Shown here: piece by piece, positions 24,398-32,507 of the stretch | Layout of the letters: every line of letters starts with the position of its first letter | How positions within the stretch are numbered: the stretch's first letter is position 1 | Assembly (NCBI RefSeq): GCF_017874215.1 | Contig: NZ_JAGGLB010000055.1 | Coordinates: 1-48,533, forward strand | Source: Paenibacillus eucommiae | Lineage (GTDB): Bacteria; Bacillota; Bacilli; Paenibacillales; NBRC-103111 | Direction of reading: 5' to 3' | Length of the DNA stretch: 48,533 nucleotides | Program-made: the position numbers and the translations under genes | The notes under the pieces: model-generated | Seen by the model: only the letters and a program-made list of their open reading frames with translations | Databases searched by the model: none | Told to the model about the DNA's origin: nothing

Positions 24398-26536
24398 GTG
24401 AATACGATCTGGTCCATTCGAACCGGTATTCGGGATTTCCTTGAGGCTATCTATCGAACTTGCCAATCTTGGATTGAGAAATATCCATTAATTAAAACTG
24501 TGTATACGATTTTTTCCTGGTTGTCGTTAATCATGTTTGTTATAAGCTTATTTTTCGTTAAAGAATCGCGTACCATGATGGTTCAATATTTATGGTCGTT
24601 TTATGTGCTGCTGCAATTTTGGTTTCTGTGTCGAAGCAAAACGATGCCGTGGAAGCCAGTCATTCTGTTCGTTCTTGCAGGGGTTTTTCTTGTCGTACCG
24701 TTCACGACGCTTACGGTCAATTCTCTCCACGTGCTTTTCGGTGGAAAAACATCTGACACTTGGTCTGTTGCCGTGATCACACCCATTTTCGAAGAATTGT
24801 GGAAACTCCTTCCGCTAGGCATATTTCTGTTGTTCTCACGTCGAGCTTCCGCCTTGAGTTTAAGCGATTACACGCTCATCGGTGGGGCGACCGGCGTCGG
24901 CTTCCAACTGATGGAGGAGCTATCCCGAAGGTGGCTTAGTTCCGGCATTCTTGAGAAAAAGTTCGGCTACAGCTTTACTATGCTTGGCGGCGAAACGATC
25001 CATTGGGACTTTTTCTCGTTGTTTCCTGGGCGCTTCGAAGAAAGTTTGTTTCCAACGCTTATGACCGTGGGTCATCCCGTACATACCGCCATGATCACAC
25101 TTGCGTTGGGAATTGCCTATCGGCTGCGGATAAAACTGACGAAATGGGTTTTTCTGCTCCCAGTCATCATTTTGCTTTGGTCCATCCTGGATCACGCGGC
25201 TTATAACGGCCAACACAAGTTGATGGGCTGGGTGTTCCGGCTTCATGATTGGACCGGTAGCGGATATAAAACTCAGCCGGTATTCCTGCTGATGCTAGCC
25301 GCATCGCTCATTGCCGATTACTGGTCGCTGAATAAAATACGAAACCGCCTTCCGTCGCTACCGAACGAGTCGCTTCTTAATCCGTTTATCGAGCTGTGGA
25401 ATATGACTCGCTCTTTTTGTCTGGACCGGGGAAAATTCATATATTGGCTCGGTTTTTACCGGGAGCGCAGGGAACTGGGATTTCATTTGCTCTACGGAAA
25501 CGAGGAAGCGGCCGACCGGCAGGAGCCTGTCCGAAAGCGGGTGGAAGTTCTTTGCCAGGCGCTGACCGGACTCGCGGTAATTCTGCTTGTTGCCGGACTG
25601 TTGGCAGGCATTGGGGCTCATACGGGCGGAGGGGAAACCGCATGTTTCGCCTGCATGTTCGATTCGCTGCAAAATTGGTGGGACCGGCTGGAATGGTATG
25701 AACAGGGTGCAATCATTTTCGGGGCCCTTGCCTTGTCGCTGCTCTTCGTCGGATTCTGGCCGGCTTTAGGCATCGCGATGACGGCGGCGGGCATAGCCGG
25801 GAGCGGACATGAGATTGCTGGTTATATCCGAAATCCGAAGAAGCTGCTGACTCCCGAAAATATGCTTTCCGTGATGGTAGGCATTGTAATTAGCCGAATC
25901 CCGTTTGGCAAAGTGCTAAGATGGGCGGGGAAGAAAGGGCGCCGCTATGTGGTCAAGCTTCTAGATAAGCTCGGTTCTCGAAAGCCAGATGTCGACGTAC
26001 CGGATAAACCGAAACTTCCGAAGAATGACGGCAAAACGGGAGATCTTAAAACTGAAGAGGTTATTGCTCCACAGAGTGGTAAAGCAATTAAGGTTTATAC
26101 AGATGGAAATACGATAATACCAGTTGATAAAATTGAGAAATATTTGAGAGGCAAGGTCAACGTTAATATTCAAGAAGTAACAAAAGAACTTCGAGAATTA
26201 AAACAATTAAGACAAACCCAAAGAAAGGTATTTGATGAAGACCCTCGAAACGCCGAAAAAATTAAAAAACTTGAGAAAATGAAACATAATTTTGACCGTT
26301 CGGATGATATGAGACAAAAACTCGAGTCGATAGGACTTAATGATACAATAGAGAATAACCAGTCCATTGCAAAACATTTATTAGAAGTGGGTAAACAGAT
26401 AAACCCTGAAAATACATTGGACTTCCCAAGTGTACTAGAAGGTCATACTGGAAAACTAAAGGTATTAACAACATGGAAGATGGTTGATGGAAAACCATAT
26501 TTATCAACTATTAAGTTAATCCCAACAACAATTTAG
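24398..26536 (+). CDS. PrsW-type membrane protease fused to a C-terminal toxin-like domain (polymorphic toxin)
   Basis: 712 residues. Residues 35-320 form a multi-helix PrsW/CPBP-like intramembrane protease with EExxK (E132, E133, K136), HPVHTA (H226, H229) and DHAAYN (D265, H266) motifs. More helices lie at about 405-500, including a WPALGIAMTAAGIAGSG segment. After a Lys/Pro-rich linker (about 525-545) comes a hydrophilic domain of about 165 residues, ending GKPYLSTIKLIPTTI. From about base 26040 codons turn AT-rich, marking a swapped module. PrsW-linked polymorphic toxins are described in the literature; the toxin activity here is not recognised, though the end resembles small RNase-type toxin domains. 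GTG 24398 follows AAAGGAGG. Confidence 0.75.
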   Translation: MNTIWSIRTGIRDFLEAIYRTCQSWIEKYPLIKTVYTIFSWLSLIMFVISLFFVKESRTMMVQYLWSFYVLLQFWFLCRSKTMPWKPVILFVLAGVFLVVPFTTLTVNSLHVLFGGKTSDTWSVAVITPIFEELWKLLPLGIFLLFSRRASALSLSDYTLIGGATGVGFQLMEELSRRWLSSGILEKKFGYSFTMLGGETIHWDFFSLFPGRFEESLFPTLMTVGHPVHTAMITLALGIAYRLRIKLTKWVFLLPVIILLWSILDHAAYNGQHKLMGWVFRLHDWTGSGYKTQPVFLLMLAASLIADYWSLNKIRNRLPSLPNESLLNPFIELWNMTRSFCLDRGKFIYWLGFYRERRELGFHLLYGNEEAADRQEPVRKRVEVLCQALTGLAVILLVAGLLAGIGAHTGGGETACFACMFDSLQNWWDRLEWYEQGAIIFGALALSLLFVGFWPALGIAMTAAGIAGSGHEIAGYIRNPKKLLTPENMLSVMVGIVISRIPFGKVLRWAGKKGRRYVVKLLDKLGSRKPDVDVPDKPKLPKNDGKTGDLKTEEVIAPQSGKAIKVYTDGNTIIPVDKIEKYLRGKVNVNIQEVTKELRELKQLRQTQRKVFDEDPRNAEKIKKLEKMKHNFDRSDDMRQKLESIGLNDTIENNQSIAKHLLEVGKQINPENTLDFPSVLEGHTGKLKVLTTWKMVDGKPYLSTIKLIPTTI

Positions 26537-26551
26537 TTACGGAGGTGTAGT

Positions 26552-27052
26552 ATGGAAAACAATAAGCAAATAGATAAAGCAACAGCCTTGGATAGAATTG
26601 TAAATTATGAGGCGTATATTTCCAGTATGAATCATGACCAATTAATTGCGATTGTAAACAGTTTAGAGAATTTTGAAGAAGTCGCTACTGCTTTAACAGA
26701 ACTATCAATAAGGGATAAGGAAAAAGCATCACCTTTCTGCTATAAGATACTGGAAGAAAACTTGGGGGATGAGTTTCTCCAAGCAGTTGCATTTAATTTG
26801 CTATATGAAGGTGACCATGAAAAAGCTATGGAGATAGTTAACAAAAATATACTAAGTGCTCCTGCGGCAGTATTAGGTGCAATAATGGACAACATATCCA
26901 CTGATAGTTTACAACCATTTGGAAAGTCACTTTCATCAGAGTTTCTAAATTCAATTGTAGACAGATATTTAGAGTTGAGTGATGCTGACAAAAAACGTAT
27001 TCTTGAGAATTATGAGTGGTTCCAGGAATCCTATAAAAACAAACTTTTGTAA
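26552..27052 (+). CDS. candidate immunity protein, 166 aa
   Basis: All-helical, acidic protein (ATALDRIVNYEAYISSMNHD, GDHEKAMEIVNKNIL, LSDADKKRILENYEWFQESY). It starts 15 bases after the toxin stop with GGAGG as ribosome binding site, in the same direction, and shares the AT-rich composition of the toxin domain rather than of the PrsW part. This arrangement is how polymorphic toxins carry their cognate immunity gene. The family is not identified; the role is inferred from position. Confidence 0.65.
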   Translation: MENNKQIDKATALDRIVNYEAYISSMNHDQLIAIVNSLENFEEVATALTELSIRDKEKASPFCYKILEENLGDEFLQAVAFNLLYEGDHEKAMEIVNKNILSAPAAVLGAIMDNISTDSLQPFGKSLSSEFLNSIVDRYLELSDADKKRILENYEWFQESYKNKLL

Positions 27053-27224
27053 CAATGTTCTAATAGTAAATACAAAAATCGTATGATCTTTATAAATTGA
27101 AACGCTGGATCGATCCAGCAATAAATGCAAAAGAAGAGCTGTTCGCATAACGAAGTCATTTATACTACTTAGTGTAGCAATGGAAATTTTTGATAATGCG
27201 ATCATAATAAAGTGGTTGTTAAAC

Positions 27225-27305
27225 AAATCTATCCTTTAGCGCAATGAGGCTGCCGCTCAACGCCGGTAGCCTCGATCCAATTGTTTGTTCAACTATCAAT
27301 ACTTC
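27225..27305 (-). repeat. attC-like site 20 (degenerate)
   Basis: ATCTATCCTTTAGCGCAATG left, GAGGCTGCCG...CGGTAGCCTC palindrome, GTTCAACTATCAATA right; the right box itself has decayed. Confidence 0.55.
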
Positions 27306-27472
27306 CTGCGCAAGATCCTGCGCGACATGTTCACCCACACAAAATGGTAAGAGTGCGAATGCGGCTACACCCAAACCAGTATGGTTTTACATTATTTGCG
27401 CTATTAGTTCATAAAATGGATTATCCTTACCAAGGAGAGTCCCCTTGATGTGAAATAATAACAGGTCACGGT

Positions 27473-27679
27473 CTATACTAATCTTTTGACACAAATTTTA
27501 TCATTGCAGCAACTAAACAATGCTTTCCAAAAAACGGTTCTGTCTACAAAGGGTGTTATCAAAAAGGGATACATAACCGTTCCATTGTTAATAATTGCAC
27601 CACCAATCCTTTCATCATCCCACATGATCCAAACCAATAAGAACTCCCCCTTTATGCATCTAGTTAAATTGTACAACAT
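27473..27679 (-). pseudogene. short remnant, possibly an acetyltransferase-like gene
   Basis: GEFLLVWIMWDDERIGGAII then YPFLITPFVDRTVFWKALFS is a coherent peptide, but it stops at codon 68 and has no good start. It may be an N-terminal piece of a larger cassette protein. Family tentative. Confidence 0.35.
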
Positions 27680-27821
27680 TTAAGCAAATGCTAAGGTACG
27701 TCTGTCCCGTCCCTTGATTTCCCATTATCAATTCAAGAAAAGTTTGGATTACGTACTTTAATGTTTTTCTAAAAAGATGTGATTTAATTTGAGAAGATTA
27801 TAATTTCTATACCTATTTGAA

Positions 27822-27915
27822 GTAAACTGCCCTTTGGCTCAAAGAAAATGGAGCAGATGCCGGATCGCATTCTACTCCATGGATGCATTGAACTAAAGTG
27901 TCCCGTTAGTTCAAT
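27822..27915 (-). repeat. attC-like site 21 (complete)
   Basis: GTAAACTGCCCTTTGGCTCA left, GGAGCAGATGCCGG...CTACTCC palindrome, TTGAACTAAAGTGTCCCGTT right. The stop TGA of the kinase gene is formed by the box (GATTGAACTAAC). Confidence 0.75.
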
Positions 27916-28402
27916 CGTCGGAAGGTTCAAGTTCCTCTTGTGAAGGTGGCTCGAATATTTGTATCCATTCTTTAAGTTTTGCTTCGGGGACGAAAAAAGT
28001 TCCCTCAGGATGCATAGCATTTCTGACTTCAAGACGTTCAAACAATACTTCTTCAGGCACTTCAACAAAATGAATTTGAAAGCCAACTCCTAAGTCTTTC
28101 GCTCTGGAACGAAACCCATCTCGTTCACTTCGACTCCAGAATCCAAAATCTAAAATAACGTCAACACCAAGAACTAAAACTCTAGCTGCAACGTCCCACA
28201 TCAGGGATTCCACTGAATCATGTCTAGAATCATGCATTTTTTCTTCAGATTCCGTCATGTTATCCTCGTAATCATGCCCAAATAAACGAATGTGCCAGTC
28301 ATCCGGAGTAAGGCGAAGTGCTGAATATTTCATTTCGAGTTTACGAGCCTTAGTTGTTTTACCACTACAAGGAAGGCCAACCATTAAATGAAGGGTTGTC
28401 AC
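27911..28402 (-). CDS. P-loop kinase (zeta-toxin/AAA_33-like)
   Basis: About 163 residues. It starts with MVGLPCSGKTTKARKLEMKY (Walker A GLPCSGKT), then LTPDDWHIRLFG, a Walker B-like VLGVDVILDFGFWSRSERD, and a lid with Arg residues (RSRAKDLG, ERLEVRN). This is the AAA_33/zeta-toxin/polynucleotide-kinase-like group that phosphorylates small molecules. The GTG at 28402 is taken as start because the fold begins there; upstream TTG/ATG starts (28438, 28423) lack ribosome binding sites. Cassette between sites 21 and 22, with its stop in the site. Confidence 0.8.
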   Translation of the reverse strand: MTTLHLMVGLPCSGKTTKARKLEMKYSALRLTPDDWHIRLFGHDYEDNMTESEEKMHDSRHDSVESLMWDVAARVLVLGVDVILDFGFWSRSERDGFRSRAKDLGVGFQIHFVEVPEEVLFERLEVRNAMHPEGTFFVPEAKLKEWIQIFEPPSQEELEPSDD

Positions 28403-28445
28403 GGGAAACCACATCCTTTTCATGAAACACTCATACAAGATCTGA

Positions 28446-28538
28446 ATTAAACTGTCCGTTACTTCAATGAAATAGGGAGCAATGCCGCGGCTGTTTGCTC
28501 CCAGTTCTGGTTGAATTATCGTGTCACGTTAGCTTAAT
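28446..28538 (-). repeat. attC-like site 22 (complete)
   Basis: ATTAAACTGTCCGTTACTTC left, GGGAGCAATGCCGCGGC...GCTCCC palindrome (a variant of the site 1 type), and TTGAATTATCGTGTCACGTT right. Confidence 0.75.
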
Positions 28539-28562
28539 GATGGGTATGCCTACCGTTTGGCT

Positions 28563-28613
28563 CTATTCCTCTGTTTTAATTATTGAATTAAGTTCTTCCA
28601 GTTCAGAACTCAT
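28563..28613 (-). other. short open frame (16 aa) in a gene-poor cassette
   Basis: MSSELEELNSIIKTEE, with GGAGG upstream, is the only start with a good ribosome binding site between sites 22 and 23. A TATGGTAAAAT element lies upstream. Either a tiny peptide cassette or a truncated gene start. Confidence 0.35.
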
Positions 28614-28684
28614 CCACTTAACCTCCACTTACACTGGTCGTGTTCTCGGTTCATTTTACCATATTTTTGCATCCTAAGTTATTT

Positions 28685-28778
28685 CACATAACTGCCCGTT
28701 AGCACACCGATGCTACCGATCCATGCCGGCAGCATCGTTCTGATTGCTTATTGAGTTATAGTGTCCCGTTAGCTGAAC
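28685..28778 (-). repeat. attC-like site 23 (complete)
   Basis: CACATAACTGCCCGTTAGCA left, GATGCTACCG...CGGCAGCATC palindrome, TTGAGTTATAGTGTCCCGTT right. Near consensus, with the CATAAC outer box. Confidence 0.8.
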
Positions 28779-28813
28779 AAACTGATGTAGGGTTGTCTGT
28801 TTCCTTCGCTCAT
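28769..28813 (-). pseudogene. N-terminal stub of a DNA cytosine methyltransferase, cut at an attC-like box
   Basis: MSEGNRQPYISLFS with a strong AGGAGGT ribosome binding site 7 bases upstream; the TAA is inside GCTAAC of site 23. YISLFS is the start of motif I (FSGxGG) of C5 methyltransferases. The rest of the gene is missing, so the coding region was cut exactly at the conserved box after 14 codons. Confidence 0.55.
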
Positions 28814-29033
28814 CGTATTGACCTCCTGCTCCACCGGTAGGCAGCTTGTCACAACAGGCGGCTTAGCGGAGGAAAGGTCAGTCTGTCGCCACATTAACTA
28901 TATCCTACCCTACCAGGTTGGAACAGAGATGCTCCTCGTGATATAAACGAAGCAGCCGACAAATGTTGCAAGCTACATCTTGTGCTCATATTATTCGTCT
29001 GGCAGTGCCAAGACGCGGTTATCAGCCAAGCAG

Positions 29034-29585
29034 TCAACGAACGGGTGTGTAGCGGAGCAGCACGACGCCAGAACCGAAAGGTTTGGTCCCGGTCAGCTTC
29101 AGGTCCAGTCGATCACGAATTCCCTCCAACAATTGGGGACCACGTCCGGCAACGATGGGCTGTACCAGGAAGTGATACTCATCCACCAATCCCAGTTGTG
29201 CCAGGGTGGAACCGAGGCCGGGACCGCCATTAACGAGTAAGCTCTTCCCTTCTGCCATAAGCTGTGGCACCTCTTCGGAAACAGGCCCCTTCAATAAGAA
29301 AGAGTTCTGCCACGACACTTGATCCAGCGTCCACGAGACCACGTACTTGGGTTTCCGATCGAGCTTGCGTGCGAAGTCGACCAAGTATTGAGGTCCGGCG
29401 CCGCTGCTGGCTATGGCTGGCCAGGCACTTTCCATCAACTGATAGATTTCGCGCCCAAAAAGCAGACCGTCGGACTGGTCCATCATGTCCACCGAATACT
29501 GGTGGAGCTCCTCATCTGCAATCACCTGCGTATGGTCACAGCAACCGTCCAGTGTCACATTCATCTGCAGGATTAAACGTCCCAT
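29034..29585 (-). CDS. DHFR-like/RibD C-terminal domain protein
   Basis: 183 residues. MGRLILQMNVTLDGCCDHTQ (first strand and substrate turn), DGLLFGREIYQLMESAWPAI, LVNGGPGLGSTLAQLGLVDE (nucleotide-binding GGPG turn) and VQPIVAGRGPQLLEGI. This is the YyaP/RibD_C group related to dihydrofolate reductase, with NADPH-dependent reductase activity likely; substrate unknown. The second of three such genes in the window. ATG 29585 follows AGGAGGTTGAAT. The flank toward site 23 (28814-29033) holds no other gene apart from the methyltransferase leader. Confidence 0.85.
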   Translation of the reverse strand: MGRLILQMNVTLDGCCDHTQVIADEELHQYSVDMMDQSDGLLFGREIYQLMESAWPAIASSGAGPQYLVDFARKLDRKPKYVVSWTLDQVSWQNSFLLKGPVSEEVPQLMAEGKSLLVNGGPGLGSTLAQLGLVDEYHFLVQPIVAGRGPQLLEGIRDRLDLKLTGTKPFGSGVVLLRYTPVR

Positions 29586-29710
29586 ATTCAACCTCCTTTC
29601 TGTCTATACTTTATCAAAGAATAGCAGGCCCGGTTTCTTATAGATTGCTAATGTGCACAGTTCAGGCCCGACCGAATACAACTTCAGGTTTAACGTAAGA
29701 TGGTAAATTT

Positions 29711-29733
29711 AATAATTATGCCCATTAGTGCAA
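29711..29733 (-). repeat. attC-like site 24, left box only
   Basis: AATTATGCCCATTAGTGCAA. The GTTCTTGTC-type palindrome (29759-29789) lies 26 bases inside it and no right box is found. Confidence 0.45.
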
Positions 29734-29758
29734 TGCTTCTCCTCTTACTTTATCCCGT

Positions 29759-29789
29759 GGGAATCGGACAATGTTCTTGTCCGATTCCC
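29759..29789. repeat. palindrome of the GTTCTTGTC family
   Basis: GGGAATCGGACAA and TTGTCCGATTCCC form a perfect 13-bp stem with loop TGTTC. Related to the ends of element R1. Confidence 0.65.
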
Positions 29790-29923
29790 TACTCTTTGTC
29801 CTCAAAGAAATTGCAAACCCCACAGTAAAATGAACTGTGGGGTTAGGTGGATTTTTAATTGGGCAACAGCTGCCAGCAGTGTCCGCCAAAAGTTCCCGAC
29901 GTTTTTGTTTAAGATAATCTAGG

Positions 29924-30407
29924 TCAATGACTTCTGTTGTGTGGTGACATGAACGCAATCGCGCCTTGCTCAGCGCCAGAAGTCAGAGAGCCTTGAAGGG
30001 CTTCAGCAGAGACGTATTCCGTGCGCATCGTCAATTTGGTTTTGTCGCCTTCAAGCTGTTCAAACGTGTCGAAAATGACGGATTCGTGCTCGTTAAACGG
30101 AGTAATATCGAAAAAATCATTCGTATAGTTCAGTCGCTCGGGCTTAACGATTTCGCGGTACGTTCCGATAAAAGGAAACTCCGTTCCATCTGGGCCCAGC
30201 TGAACGTAACGATACGTGCCGCCCTCTCGTAAATCGATCTCGCAAGCATGGAGGGGCATGCCGTCATGTCCCCACCATCGGGATACGTGCTCCGGCTTTG
30301 TCCAGGCTTCCCATACAAGCTCCCGCGGAGCATTGAAAATACGCTCGACGATTAGTGCTTGTCCTTCAACTCGCGAAGTTGCTTTGTTGATTCAGATTGT
30401 TATCCAT
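29924..30407 (-). pseudogene. SRPBCC (AHSA1) domain protein, frameshifted N-terminus and altered C-terminus
   Basis: ATG 30407 after AAGGAGG opens MDNNL, then needs a one-base shift to reach RVEGQALIVERIFNAPRELV, WEAWTKPEHVSRWWG and the open frame from MPLHACEIDLREGG to EQGAIAF. The AHSA1/START core is clear. The last helix (usually WxxxL...) is missing: the frame ends in a foreign tail, and beyond it another peptide (EVIDLDYLKQKRRELLADTA) appears in a different frame. Probably a decayed cassette; an intact relative is at 45496. Confidence 0.7.
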
Positions 30408-30464
30408 GAGAATCCTCCTTGCTTATTGATGGGAACCATGCCCCACGATAAATGTGAAAGTTTG

Positions 30465-30806
30465 CTACAGAGTGCTTGAAGCCTGAACCAGAAGATCAGA
30501 CAAGAGACCGTAATCGGGTGTATCCTCTTTACGGATTTTTAGCCATTTCCTCTCGTTTGGCCCTTCAAATCCTTTCGGAAACGTAAGGCCGGAAGAATTC
30601 ATGATCATGAATGCAATGGCATCCTTCGATGGTGATATAACCGCCGCATAATGCCCATGTTTCAGGAAATGCGGTTTCTTGTATTGAATGCGTTCTTCGG
30701 CTTCCGGAATAACCTGATGTACCATCTGGCGTAGTTGGTTGCTGACCTCGATTTGCCATGGTTGACTAAGGTTCTCGATAAATGCGGAAACTTCCTGATT
30801 CATCAT
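30465..30806 (-). CDS. DUF1801 (YdhG-like) protein
   Basis: 113 residues: VSAFIENLSQPWQIEVSNQL, IPEAEERIQYKKPHFLKHGH and YAAVISPSKDAIAFMIMN follow the DUF1801 pattern (a small beta-sheet domain of unknown function related to the frataxin/YdhG group). Its start overlaps the TetR stop by 4 bases (ATGA), so the two genes are translated together. Confidence 0.85.
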   Translation of the reverse strand: MMNQEVSAFIENLSQPWQIEVSNQLRQMVHQVIPEAEERIQYKKPHFLKHGHYAAVISPSKDAIAFMIMNSSGLTFPKGFEGPNERKWLKIRKEDTPDYGLLSDLLVQASSTL

Positions 30807-31426
30807 TTCTTTTGCAGCTCCTTTTCACAATTTGTTTTGGAAAGAGTTAGAGACCTGACGAAGATTTTCACGTTCTCTTGTATGAACTGATCGAGACTGA
30901 TACCGGGATAATTGTTACCAGCTTCCAAATCGTTAATGAACGCGCCATATTGAGCCATCATGAATGTAAACGCCTGCATGGTGGGGTTCGTACAAGCTAT
31001 TTTTCCTTTCTCGCTCATCGTAATGAAGTAATCTGTCAGAAAAGTCAACAGTTGGCGAGGATGCTGCAGTCGACGTTCTTTAAAGCCGGGGATATGGACC
31101 TCATCTTTTAAGGCGATCAGAATCAGCTTTCGATCTCGGTTCATGATGTCATGATATTTTTTGCTGATGGTTAGTAGGTCGACTTCTAACTCCCACACAA
31201 TCTGCTCGTTGAAGAGCACTCGCATCTCTTCGGCATACTGAAATCGTTCAAGGGCGGTTTCCAGCAAATTTTGCTTGCTACCGAAATGTCGAAAAAGCGT
31301 CTTTTCGCTTAAATCTGCAGATGAGGCGATTTGCTCCGTCGTGACGCCGTGGTAGCCTTTCTCCGAAATTAGGTCGATCGCAGCCCGTAACAATTTCTCC
31401 GCGCTCCCTTGCTTAGTTTGACGCAT
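30803..31426 (-). CDS. TetR family transcriptional regulator
   Basis: About 207 residues. The N-terminal HTH reads KLLRAAIDLISEKGYHGVTT, EQIASSADLSEKTLFRHFGS. The C-terminal ligand domain is helical (LTFLTDYFITMSEKGKIACT). ATG 31426 follows AGGGAG; the TTG two codons before is less likely. It is first in an operon with DUF1801 and has a promoter and palindromic operator in front, so autorepression is likely. Confidence 0.9.
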   Translation of the reverse strand: MRQTKQGSAEKLLRAAIDLISEKGYHGVTTEQIASSADLSEKTLFRHFGSKQNLLETALERFQYAEEMRVLFNEQIVWELEVDLLTISKKYHDIMNRDRKLILIALKDEVHIPGFKERRLQHPRQLLTFLTDYFITMSEKGKIACTNPTMQAFTFMMAQYGAFINDLEAGNNYPGISLDQFIQENVKIFVRSLTLSKTNCEKELQKK

Positions 31427-31458
31427 GATCAACTCCCTTTCTGTAGATTACATTTGTC

Positions 31459-31507
31459 TGTCAGTGGTGACTGACATAATAATATTCCAAATTTATCCTC
31501 CCGTCAA
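31459..31507 (-). promoter_or_regulatory. promoter and operator of the TetR operon
   Basis: On the minus strand: TTGACG (31507-31502), a 17-base spacer, TATTAT (31484-31479), then the palindrome TGTCAGT-GGTG-ACTGACA (31459-31476) across the expected transcription start. This is the layout of a self-repressed TetR gene. Confidence 0.75.
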
Positions 31508-31611
31508 GAGGTCTCACCTCGCTAAAGAAAAAAAAGACCACCAAGTTAGGTGCTCTAACAAATAAGGTTCAGTTCGATTTACTACAGCGAATTTCGCGAA
31601 GCACTTGCTGA

Positions 31612-31675
31612 GCAGGCTGCCTGATGGCAGCCTTGTTCTGGTTACTTATTGTGCTATAGTACCCGTTAGTGGAAC
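31612..31675 (-). repeat. attC-like site 25 (right part plus palindrome)
   Basis: AGGCTGCCTGATGGCAGCCT palindrome, and TTATTGTGCTATAGTACCCG then TTAGTGGAAC. No left box. Confidence 0.6.
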
Positions 31676-31691
31676 ACCTTGTACGGCACGG

Positions 31692-32261
31692 CTATTTCTC
31701 CAACTCACAGCGGGCCGCGATAATGCCCGACTTGAGCGTTCGGCTGGACAGCAGCTTGAGCCTGATCTTCTCACCGTCGCCGTGGAATGCCGATTTTCCG
31801 CCGCCCAAGATGACCGGACAAATCGTCAGCAGGAATTCGTCAATCAGGCCGAGCTCAAGCAACGTCTTCGCCACCCCCGGACTGCCGAAGATAACGAGAT
31901 TTTTGCCAGGCTGCTCTTTGAGCGCCCTGATTTCCTCTGCGATATTGTCCTTGATCAGCATCGTATTGTTCCATTCCACAATGTCCATCGAGCCGGAAAT
32001 GACGATCTTCTTAACATCCTGCAGCCATTTGGCATGCTCCATACCGTGCCTCGACGCATTCGGATTGTCCAGCACCGTGGGCCAGTAGCTCTCCATCATC
32101 CGATACGTCGTGCGTCCGTATACGGGAGAGCCGACTTCGGCTACGACCTCCTCGGCGTATTTCTCTAATTCCTCGTTGTACGGAATCCAATCTAGTCCTC
32201 CGTTCGAATCCGACGCATACCCGTCCAGCGACACATGCATGAACAATACGAGTTTTCTCAT
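31692..32261 (-). CDS. DHFR-like/RibD C-terminal domain protein
   Basis: 189 residues: MRKLVLFMHVSLDGYASDSN, SPVYGRTTYRMMESYWPTVL, NLVIFGSPGVAKTLLELGLI, DEFLLTICPVILGGGKSAF. A complete YyaP/RibD_C-type protein, closer to the usual DHFR-like consensus than the 29034 copy; reductase activity on a pteridine or other small substrate is likely but unproven. ATG 32261 follows GGAGAAGCAAAC; the frame opens 27 codons earlier without a start signal. Cassette between sites 25 and 26. Confidence 0.85.
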   Translation of the reverse strand: MRKLVLFMHVSLDGYASDSNGGLDWIPYNEELEKYAEEVVAEVGSPVYGRTTYRMMESYWPTVLDNPNASRHGMEHAKWLQDVKKIVISGSMDIVEWNNTMLIKDNIAEEIRALKEQPGKNLVIFGSPGVAKTLLELGLIDEFLLTICPVILGGGKSAFHGDGEKIRLKLLSSRTLKSGIIAARCELEK

Positions 32262-32408
32262 GTTTGCTTCTCCTCCGATTTCGAATTTAGTTGTTCGATT
32301 TTTTGGCAGTAGGCCTGTGTTTCGTCCTGCTCTTACGTTCACTATAAATCATTACGTTACGTAAGGGTCAAGTGTAAATCTGAATTTTCTTCGAAGACAA
32401 CAATGTTG

Positions 32409-32492
32409 CGCAAATCTGCCCGATAGCTCAACAGACTGCCGATCTGCCGGCAGCCTGTTGTCGTTGTGCTAAAGTTCACCATTAGTTGAATC
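32409..32492 (-). repeat. attC-like site 26 (complete)
   Basis: AATCTGCCCGATAGCTCAAC left, CTGCCGATCTGCCGGCAG palindrome, TGCTAAAGTTCACCATTAGT then TGAATC right. Confidence 0.7.
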
Positions 32493-32507
32493 ATTATCTG
32501 CAAGTGA

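Noticed and set aside
27301..27360. Peptide resembling LRKILRDMFTHTKW as a transposase end
   Set aside because: Too short to assign, with no further matching sequence around it.
27911..28402. Zeta-toxin half of a toxin-antitoxin pair
   Set aside because: The P-loop kinase fold fits, but there is no epsilon-type antitoxin gene in the cassette or beside it, so only the fold is reported.
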